NCBI RefSeq assembly: GCF_041435215.1
Contig: NZ_CP108394.1
Location: 3,658,001 to 3,722,000, forward strand
Direction: 5' to 3'
Length of the DNA: 64,000 bases
Origin: Streptomyces sp. NBC_01314
GTDB taxonomy: Bacteria > Actinomycetota > Actinomycetes > Streptomycetales > Streptomycetaceae
Part shown: positions 55,325 through 64,000 of the stretch, in pieces
How positions within the stretch are numbered: the first letter of the stretch is position 1
How the letters are laid out: each line of letters begins with the position of its first letter
Program-made: the position numbers and the translations under genes
Notes under the pieces: model-generated
What the model saw: only the letters and a program-made list of their open reading frames with translations
What the model was told of the DNA's origin: nothing
Database searches by the model: none

Positions 55325-55356
55325 CGGCCCCGGTGCGGTACATCACACCGGGGCCG
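55325..55356 (-). terminator. Terminator downstream of the first L,D-transpeptidase gene
   Basis: CGGCCCCGGTG (55325-55335) pairs perfectly with 55346-55356 around 10 bases, 40 bases past the stop at 55397. Confidence 0.8.
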
Positions 55357-55396
55357 TGCGTCAGACTCTCGGGCTCTCAGGCGGCAGCGTCCGCGC

Positions 55397-56668
55397 CTAC
55401 CACTTGGACCAGGCCATGTTCCAGCCGTTGTAGCCGTTGTCCGGGTCCACGGTGCGGTCGTTGGAGTTCTTCACGACCACGACGTCGCCGACCATCGAGT
55501 TGTCGAAGAACCACGCACCGGGCGCCTTGCGGTCGTAGCCGCCACGGGTGTCGCGCAGGCCGATGCAGCCGTGGCTGGCGTTGTAGTTGCCGAAGGCGTC
55601 GCCGCCCCAGTAGTTGCCGTGGATGAAGGTGCCCGAGTTGGTCAGGCGCATCGCGTCCGGCACGTCCTTGATGTCGTACTCGCCGCCGTAGCCGACCGTC
55701 TCGCCGTTCATCCGGGTCACGCGCAGGCGCTCGCTGATGACCATCTGGCCGTTCCACGACTCCATGCCGGGCTTGCCGGTGGTGACGGGGATGGTCTTGA
55801 TGACCTTGCCGTCACGCGAGACCTTCATCGTGAGCTTCTTGACGTCGACGACGGAGACCTGGCTGCGGCCGATGGTGAAGGAGACCTTCTTGCTCTGCTC
55901 GCCGTAGACGCCGTCGCGGCCCTCGACGCCGTCGAGGTTGAGGTCGACGGTGACCTTCGTGCCGGCCTTCCAGTACTTCTCCGGGCGGAAGTCGAGGCGG
56001 TCGTTGCCGAACCAGTGGCCCTTGACGTCGACGGCCGGCTCGGTCTTGATCGTGATGGCCTTCTCGACGTCCTTGGGGGCGGTGATGCCCCGCGTGAAGC
56101 GGATCGAGAACGGCATGCCGACACCGACCTTCGACCCGTCCTCGGGAGTGAAGATGCCGACGAAGGTGTTCTTCGGGGTCAGCGTGGTGAAGGAGGAGTC
56201 CTCGGCCGCCTCACGCCCCTCGGTGTCCTTCGCGATGGCGTGCACCTTGTACTCGGTGGCCGAGTTGAGGTGGATCGACGGCGTCCAGGTGGCGCCGTCG
56301 CCGGATATCTCGCCGGCGATCTTGTCGCCCTTGTCGTTCTCGACCGTGACCTCGGACAGCTTGCCCTTGGCGGCGCTCACCTTGAGCGCGCCGCTGGTGG
56401 TCACGGAGTCGGCGCCGTTCTTCGGAGCGATGGAGACCACCGCCTCCGAGGCCTTGGTGGCCGTCTTGTCCGAAGTGGTCCTGTCGGAGCCCTTCCCCTT
56501 GTCGCCGCCGGAGCCGGAGTCCGAACTCCCGCCTCCGCCGCACGCGGTGACCGCGAGCAGCATCAGGACCGGCAGCATGGCCAGGGCCCCCTTGCGCCGC
56601 CGAGTCCGCGCGCCAACCGACGCCCCCGATATCGGTCGCCCGTTCAACTCTCTGTTCTCCCCTCGCAC
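55397..56668 (-). CDS. L,D-transpeptidase lipoprotein (Ig-like domains plus YkuD domain)
   Basis: 423 residues. Signal with lipobox VTAC, a Gly/Ser/Lys linker, two Ig-like domains (about 75-270), then the YkuD catalytic domain with HGNYWGGDAFGNYNASHGCIGLRD, in which Cys in SHGCIGL is the nucleophile. It makes 3-3 cross-links in peptidoglycan, as in mycobacterial Ldt proteins. GTG 56668 is the longest start; TTG 56647 has the better-placed GGGGAG upstream and may be the real start. Adjacent to a second, divergent-in-sequence Ldt. Confidence 0.93.
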   Translation of the reverse strand: MRGENRELNGRPISGASVGARTRRRKGALAMLPVLMLLAVTACGGGGSSDSGSGGDKGKGSDRTTSDKTATKASEAVVSIAPKNGADSVTTSGALKVSAAKGKLSEVTVENDKGDKIAGEISGDGATWTPSIHLNSATEYKVHAIAKDTEGREAAEDSSFTTLTPKNTFVGIFTPEDGSKVGVGMPFSIRFTRGITAPKDVEKAITIKTEPAVDVKGHWFGNDRLDFRPEKYWKAGTKVTVDLNLDGVEGRDGVYGEQSKKVSFTIGRSQVSVVDVKKLTMKVSRDGKVIKTIPVTTGKPGMESWNGQMVISERLRVTRMNGETVGYGGEYDIKDVPDAMRLTNSGTFIHGNYWGGDAFGNYNASHGCIGLRDTRGGYDRKAPGAWFFDNSMVGDVVVVKNSNDRTVDPDNGYNGWNMAWSKW

Positions 56669-56838
56669 GGCCTGATCAGGCCCGCACCCCTACGCGCAGA
56701 GCGCGCGTACGCTCGTACATTAACCAGATGATCGGGATGAATTGGCCTCGGTGAATGTCACCGTTCAGTCCCAACTTCAATCATCGCGCGCGTACCCACG
56801 GGCCGGTGCCATGTCGGTCGTGCCGGTGCTATGTCGGT

Positions 56839-58065
56839 CTACTTCACCGCCGCACCCGCTTTCCATTCATTCCACCGCATGTTCCAGCCTCCGAGCCCAT
56901 TGTCGGGAGTGACCTTTTTGTCGTCGCTGTTGATGACCTCGACGACGTCCCCGACGAGGCTGCGGTCGAAGAACCAGCCCGCGGGGGTGCCGGAATCGCC
57001 GCCCTTCACATCGCGCAGACCCACACAGCCGTGGCTGACATTGGCCCTGCCGAAGGCGTCCGGCGCCCAGTAGTTGCCGTGCAGGAAGGTGCCGGAGGCG
57101 GTGAGGCGCATGGCGTGCGGGACATCCGGGATGTCGTACTCGCCCTTGCCGTTCGCCTTCCTGAAGCCGACGGTGGCACCGTTCATCCGGGTCACCTCCA
57201 GCAGCTCGGTGACGACCATCTTCCCGTTGTACGTCGTCGTCCTGGGCGCCCCGGCCGTGATGGGGAGCGTGGCGAGCACGCCGTCGCCGCGTTCCACACG
57301 CATGGTGTGCTTCGCCGCGTCGACCACGCTGACCTGGTGGCGGCCCACGGTGAACGAGAACGTCTTGTACTGCTGGCCGTAGACGCCGGGCGCCGCCTCG
57401 ACGTCCCGCAGCCGCAGGCCGACCGTGACCCTGGTGCCGGGCTTCCAGTACGTCTCGGGACGGAAGTCGAGGCGTTCCCCGCCGAACCAGTGGGGGCGGA
57501 CCTCGACGGGCGGTTCGGCGGTCACGTCCACGGCGCGTTCGACGGCCGCGCGGTCCTCGATCTCCCGGTTGAACTCCAGGGAGACGATCATCCCGGTGCC
57601 GACGGTGGACCGGTTCTCGGGCGTGACGTACGCGATGAAGCGCTCGTCGGGGACGTACGTGGTGAAGGTGACGTGCCGAGCCGAGCGGCGGCCGTGACCG
57701 TCGAGAGCGACCGCGTCGACGGTGTACCTGGCGGCCAGCGCGAGCTTCGGTGAGCCGGTGGGGCGCCAAATCAGCCCGTCGGCGGACAGCCGGCCCGGTA
57801 CGGGTGACTCCTGCGCGTCCTGCGACTTCACCACCTTGACGGACTCCAGGCGCCCGCTGGGCACCCGTACTTCGAAGCGTTGCTCCGGGCGCACGCCCTT
57901 GCTGCCGTCCTCCGGAACGACCCGGATCGTGTCGTCGGGTGCCTTTCCACTGGTCAGCGGCGGTCCGACGGTGCATCCGGCGGCCCCGGCCAGCAGACCT
58001 GCCCAGGTGAGTGCGGCGGCCAGGGCGGCCACGGCGCGGCGCGCGTGCGTCTGTGCGTGGTTCAC
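56839..58065 (-). CDS. L,D-transpeptidase lipoprotein, second copy
   Basis: 408 residues. Signal ends in LAGAAGC, a permissible lipobox. Ig-like domains (about 45-260) are followed by the YkuD domain with HGNYWAPDAFGRANVSHGCVGLRD; the catalytic Cys is in SHGCVGL. It shares architecture with the Ldt encoded just downstream but the two differ through most of their length. GTG 58065 is chosen; no clear ribosome binding site. Upstream region is shared with divergent glgX. Confidence 0.92.
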   Translation of the reverse strand: MNHAQTHARRAVAALAAALTWAGLLAGAAGCTVGPPLTSGKAPDDTIRVVPEDGSKGVRPEQRFEVRVPSGRLESVKVVKSQDAQESPVPGRLSADGLIWRPTGSPKLALAARYTVDAVALDGHGRRSARHVTFTTYVPDERFIAYVTPENRSTVGTGMIVSLEFNREIEDRAAVERAVDVTAEPPVEVRPHWFGGERLDFRPETYWKPGTRVTVGLRLRDVEAAPGVYGQQYKTFSFTVGRHQVSVVDAAKHTMRVERGDGVLATLPITAGAPRTTTYNGKMVVTELLEVTRMNGATVGFRKANGKGEYDIPDVPHAMRLTASGTFLHGNYWAPDAFGRANVSHGCVGLRDVKGGDSGTPAGWFFDRSLVGDVVEVINSDDKKVTPDNGLGGWNMRWNEWKAGAAVK

Positions 58066-58215
58066 GTGCGGCCCAACGACGGCGCACGCTCCCGGGAAAC
58101 GTGAGTGCGAGGCGTGCTCTGGGCAGAACACTTGGGAGGACGACGTGATGGGGAGCGGTGCAGGGACAGCCGGGGCCCCATCCCCGTCGCCCCACCGAGC
58201 CGCGGGAGGCCTGAG

Positions 58216-60471
<2,256 letters not shown>

Positions 60472-60788
60472 GAGCTCCTCGCCCCCGCCGCCCTGCCCGT
60501 CCCGTCCGTCCCGTCCCCAGGGGCAGCCGCCCCTTCGACCCGGCTGGGTGGGAACGACGGGTGTGGACGAGTTGTGCGGCATGTGTCGAGAATCCCGGCG
60601 GAGCACGCGGGAACACATCGGCCATCGCACTCGAACGGGCATCAGCCGATCGGTTGACATACCGGTACGACCCCTCTGGCCTCCTCGAACGCCCGCTGTG
60701 CCCGCGCTGGTCGTAGGACTCGCGACCGAGCGAGGTCCGGCCAAAACTCGGTGGGCGTTGTCAGTGGCGATCCGTAGGCTCGCTGCTG
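60472..60788. other. Intergenic region between glgX and the ABC exporter
   Basis: 317 bases without a convincing gene. A TTGACA hexamer at 60654 could be a -35 box but no -10 box lies at the right distance. The exporter promoter must be here. Confidence 0.4.
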
Positions 60789-62729
60789 ATGCCCACGACA
60801 CGTGCACCCGCCGAAGAACCCGAGCCGACCCAGGAACCCGAGGCCGCCGCGCTGCCCGCAGAGCCCGCGAGGGCAGGGGCGGCCGGGAAGGCCGAGGGGC
60901 GGTCCGCCGTACGCGCGCTGCTGCGGCTGTGGCCGTACGTGCGGCCCGTACGGGCGCGGCTGTCCGTCGCCGCGTTCGTCGCGATAGTCGCCTCGTGCGT
61001 GGGCCTGTTCATCCCGCTCGTCCTGAAGTGGATGGTGGACGGGCCGGTCGCCGACCGGGACCCGGCGGGCGTGTGGCTCGGGGCGCTGTACCTGCTGCTG
61101 CTCGGCCTCACCGAGGCGCTGCTGTTCGGGTTGCGGCGCTGGCTCGTGGCGCGGCCCCTCGCCGGGGTCGAGGCGTCGATGCGCGCGGATCTGTACCGGC
61201 ATCTGCAGCGCCTCCCGGTCGCCTTCCACGACCGCTGGGCCTCCGGGCAGCTGCTCTCGCGCGGCACGACCGACCTGATGCTGCTGCGGATGTTCCTCGC
61301 CTTCCCGCTGACGTTCCTGCTGGTCAACGCGGTGACCATCGTTGTCGGCGTCACCATCATGCTGCTCCAGGACTGGACCCTCGGGCTCGTCATCCTCGGG
61401 CCCGTCGTCCCCGTGATCGTCACCTGCGTCCTCTTCGAGAGGAAGTACGCCACGGTCGCGCGCGCCGCGCAGGACCAGGTCGGCGACCTGACGACCGTCG
61501 TCGAGGAGAGCGTCCTCGGTATCCGCATCATCAAGGGGTTCGGCCGGCACCGCAGCCAGGCCCGCGCGTTCCGCGAGCTGTCGCGGACCCTGCGGGGAAC
61601 GGAGCTGCGCAAGGCCCGCCTCCTGTCGGCGATCTGGGGCGTCATCATCACGCTCCCCGAACTGGCCATCGGCGCGGCGCTGGTGCTCGGTGTCGTCCAG
61701 GTCGCCGACGGCGTCCTGTCGGCCGGCACGCTGGTGGCGTTCCTGTCGACGGCCCTCGCCCTGCGGTGGCCCGTCGACTCGATCGGTTTCCTGCTGGCGA
61801 TGAGTCAGGAGGCGGCGACGGCGACGGAGCGGTATTTCGAGGTGATGGACGAGAAGCCGGAGTCGACGACGGTCCTAGCTGCGGGCAGTCGTGCCGCTGG
61901 GGCGGCAGGGGTGGGCGCAGCGGCACCTCACAACGAGCAGCGCCCCCTGGACGACGGCGACAGCTACACCGGCACCGGGCAACTGGGCGGGCTCCGGTTC
62001 CACGACGTCACCTTCCGCTATCCCGACGCCGCCTCCGGCACCGCCCCCACGCTCGACCACATCGACCTGCACATCCGCTCCGGCGAGTCCATGGCCCTGG
62101 TCGGGGCCACCGGCTCCGGCAAGACCACCCTCACCGCTCTCGTCCCCCGCCTCCACGAGGTCACGTCCGGCCGCATCACGCTGGACGGCCACGACATCAC
62201 CGAGATGCCCCGGAAGTCGCTGCGCGCCCTGGTCGCCGTGGCCTTCGAGGAACCCACCCTCTTCTCGGCGACCATCGGTGAGAACGTCCTCATGGGCGCC
62301 CGGCCGGACGCGGGCGAAGCCGAGCTGGACCGCGCCCTGGCCGTCGCGCAGGCGGAGTTCGCGCACGCGCTCCCCCAGGGCACCGGCACGCAGGTCGGCG
62401 AGCAGGGCCTCAGCCTCTCCGGCGGCCAGCGGCAGCGTCTCGCACTGGCGCGGGCGGTGGTCGGCCGCCCCCGCTTCCTCGTGCTGGACGACCCACTGTC
62501 GGCGCTGGACGTGCACACGGAGGCCGCGGTGGAGGCCGCGCTGCGCCGCGTGCTCGCGGAGACGACCGCGCTGATCGTGGCGCACCGCCCGTCGACGGTG
62601 CTGCTCGCCGACCGCGTGGCCCTGCTCTCCGACGGCCGGGTCACGGCGGTGGGCACCCACCAGGAACTGCTGCGCACGAACACGGAGTACGCCCATCTGA
62701 TGTCCGGGACCGAGGAGGACCAGCGATGA
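60789..62729 (+). CDS. ABC exporter half-transporter (membrane plus ATPase domains), first of a pair
   Basis: 646 residues. A Pro/Ala/Glu-rich N-terminus is followed by six predicted membrane helices (about 45-340) and an ATPase domain: Walker A GATGSGKTT, signature LSLSGGQRQR, Walker B LVLDDPLSALD, H-loop VAHRPSTV. The residue after the Walker B Asp is Asp instead of the catalytic Glu, so this half probably has the degenerate site of a heterodimer. ATG 60789. Stop overlaps the start of the second half as ATGA. Exported substrate unknown. Confidence 0.92.
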   Translation: MPTTRAPAEEPEPTQEPEAAALPAEPARAGAAGKAEGRSAVRALLRLWPYVRPVRARLSVAAFVAIVASCVGLFIPLVLKWMVDGPVADRDPAGVWLGALYLLLLGLTEALLFGLRRWLVARPLAGVEASMRADLYRHLQRLPVAFHDRWASGQLLSRGTTDLMLLRMFLAFPLTFLLVNAVTIVVGVTIMLLQDWTLGLVILGPVVPVIVTCVLFERKYATVARAAQDQVGDLTTVVEESVLGIRIIKGFGRHRSQARAFRELSRTLRGTELRKARLLSAIWGVIITLPELAIGAALVLGVVQVADGVLSAGTLVAFLSTALALRWPVDSIGFLLAMSQEAATATERYFEVMDEKPESTTVLAAGSRAAGAAGVGAAAPHNEQRPLDDGDSYTGTGQLGGLRFHDVTFRYPDAASGTAPTLDHIDLHIRSGESMALVGATGSGKTTLTALVPRLHEVTSGRITLDGHDITEMPRKSLRALVAVAFEEPTLFSATIGENVLMGARPDAGEAELDRALAVAQAEFAHALPQGTGTQVGEQGLSLSGGQRQRLALARAVVGRPRFLVLDDPLSALDVHTEAAVEAALRRVLAETTALIVAHRPSTVLLADRVALLSDGRVTAVGTHQELLRTNTEYAHLMSGTEEDQR

Positions 62730-64000
62730 CGGCCCCCGCGACCCCCGCGCGGAACAAGGAACCCGACGAGGAGCCGGGCGGTACGACGGGCACGACGACG
62801 GACGAGGCGACAGGCACGACGACGGGCGAGGCATCCGGCCGGACGCCCGGCGCGGGCCGGCCCGATGCCGCGCGGAAGGCGTCCGCCGTCGATCCGTTCG
62901 ACCACGACGACCTCCCCACTCCCCCGGGCGCCACCGTCGCCCTGCTGCGCTCCCTCCTCGCGCCGATGAGGGCCCGGGTGGTCATGGCGAGCGTGCTGCT
63001 CCTGCTCCAGCAGGCGGCGGTGCAGGCGGGCCCGCTGCTGGTGGCGTACGCCATCGACAGTGCCGTACCGGCGCTCCGGGACGGCCGGCACGGGCCGCTG
63101 ATCGCGGTGGCGGTCGGGTATCTGGTGTGCGCGCTGACGGCCGGCGGGCTGCAGTACCTGTTCATCGGGGCGTCCGCGCGCGTGAACCAGGACGTGCTGC
63201 TGGATCTGCGCGGCCGGATCTTCCGGCACGCGCAGGCGCTGAGCATCGACTTCCACGAGCGGTACACCTCGGGCCGGCTCATCTCCCGGTCCACCACGGA
63301 CGTCGAGTCGCTGCGCGAGCTGCTCAACGAGGGTCTGCAGGAACTCATCGGCGTGATCCTCGCCTTCGTCTACATCTCGGCGATGCTGCTCTGGCTGGAT
63401 CTCGGTCTCGGCGCGGCGGCGCTGGTGTCGTTCATCCCGCTGTACGGCTTCGTGCGGATGTACCAGCGGCGCGCGGCGAGCGTCTACACGGCCCGGTCCA
63501 GCGCGATCGCCGCGGTGATCGTGAAGTTCGCGGAGACCATGAACGGCATCCGGCCGGTGCGGGCGTTCCGCCGGGAGACCGCGAACGACACGGAGTTCGG
63601 TGCCCTGAACCGGCACCACGAGCGCACGAACGGCGACGCGATCCTGGAGATGGCCCGCTATGTGGTCTGCTCCCGTGTCGTCGCCAACATCACGGTCGCG
63701 GCGATCGTGCTGTGGGGCGCGTACCGGGTGGCGTCTCAGACGCTCGCGCTGGGTGTGCTGGCGGCGGCGGTGCTGTATCTGCGGCGGCTGTACGACCCGA
63801 TCGACCGGCTCGGCATGTTCCTCAACTCGTACCAGTCGGCGGCGGCCTCGCTGGAGAAGATCGCGGGCCTGCTGGCCCAGGCCCCGTCGGTCCCCGAGCC
63901 CGCCGAGCCGAAGGAGCTGCCGGCGGCGGCCTCCGAACTCCCGGGCCGCGAGGTCGTGTTCGACGACGTGCGGTTCGCGTACCGCACCGGCGGCGAGGTC
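62726..64000 (+). CDS. ABC exporter half-transporter, second of the pair (C-terminal part outside the window)
   Basis: 425 codons are in the window; the reading frame is open at base 64000. A Thr/Gly/Asp-rich N-terminus (about 1-70) precedes the membrane domain with six helices and the typical FHERYTSGRLISRSTTDVESL cytoplasmic segment. The ATPase domain begins near the right edge (VVFDDVRFAYRTGGEV), so Walker motifs cannot be checked. ATG 62726 overlaps the stop of the first half, indicating a co-translated heterodimer. Confidence 0.92.
   Translation, partial: MTAPATPARNKEPDEEPGGTTGTTTDEATGTTTGEASGRTPGAGRPDAARKASAVDPFDHDDLPTPPGATVALLRSLLAPMRARVVMASVLLLLQQAAVQAGPLLVAYAIDSAVPALRDGRHGPLIAVAVGYLVCALTAGGLQYLFIGASARVNQDVLLDLRGRIFRHAQALSIDFHERYTSGRLISRSTTDVESLRELLNEGLQELIGVILAFVYISAMLLWLDLGLGAAALVSFIPLYGFVRMYQRRAASVYTARSSAIAAVIVKFAETMNGIRPVRAFRRETANDTEFGALNRHHERTNGDAILEMARYVVCSRVVANITVAAIVLWGAYRVASQTLALGVLAAAVLYLRRLYDPIDRLGMFLNSYQSAAASLEKIAGLLAQAPSVPEPAEPKELPAAASELPGREVVFDDVRFAYRTGGEV

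Noticed and set aside
60654..60680. Sigma-70 type promoter with TTGACA
   Set aside because: No acceptable -10 hexamer 16-19 bases downstream, so it was not listed as a promoter.

Overview
The window is high-GC actinobacterial DNA and almost certainly a Streptomyces chromosome. Evidence: strong G/C bias at third codon positions, many GTG starts, 4-bp start/stop overlaps, a Streptomyces-type tandem glycine riboswitch, LAL-type LuxR regulators and a complete Streptomyces-style contractile injection system (CIS). Both ends are cut: mnmA at the left (only its 5' end is present) and an ABC exporter half at the right.

Layout. 1-7919: tRNA thiolation (mnmA and a cysteine desulfurase, separated by an exported amidase and a Tat-exported multicopper oxidase), two small membrane proteins facing a TetR regulator, a lipoprotein, an acyl-CoA thioesterase-like protein and a TRIC-type channel. 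7977-14173: a five-gene peptide (Dpp/Opp) ABC importer, reverse strand, with its own terminator and an internal stabilising hairpin. 14541-17080: two SseB-type proteins and a P-loop kinase-like protein. 17304-21975: glycine riboswitch, gcvT, gcvH, glyA, sdaA, forming a glycine/serine catabolic unit. 22168-26942: DoxX protein and two divergent LuxR-type regulators.

27076-49376 is the most striking part: a CIS cluster related to phage tails and to Afp/PVC. It encodes a tail terminator (DUF4255), AAA+ ATPase, sheath, two tube-family proteins, LysM hub protein, gp27/gp5-like spike, gp25-like and J-like baseplate proteins and a tail protein I-like wedge protein. I see no tail fibre, PAAR tip, capsid, integrase or lysis gene. 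It also holds a 1290-residue disordered protein carrying 17 [VILA]QR motifs, and four bitopic membrane proteins that combine a cytoplasmic domain, one membrane helix and an external glycan-binding-type domain (ricin, ricin, ChW-like, discoidin-like). Three of these are paralogues undergoing gene conversion. The set suggests a machine assembled in the cytoplasm and anchored to the producer's own envelope. Two tiny ORFs bridge neighbouring genes by overlapping start and stop codons.

49527-64000: EF-hand protein, MerR regulator, GNAT-like protein, a secreted pierisin/Scabin-type ADP-ribosyltransferase, a beta-propeller lipoprotein, an RsbW-like ATPase, a candidate 34-residue ORF with a strong ribosome binding site, enoyl-CoA hydratase, two L,D-transpeptidases, glycogen debranching enzyme GlgX and a heterodimeric ABC exporter pair. 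Gene starts were adjusted from the longest open frame wherever a ribosome binding site, signal peptide or overlap supported it; calls rest on motif recognition only.
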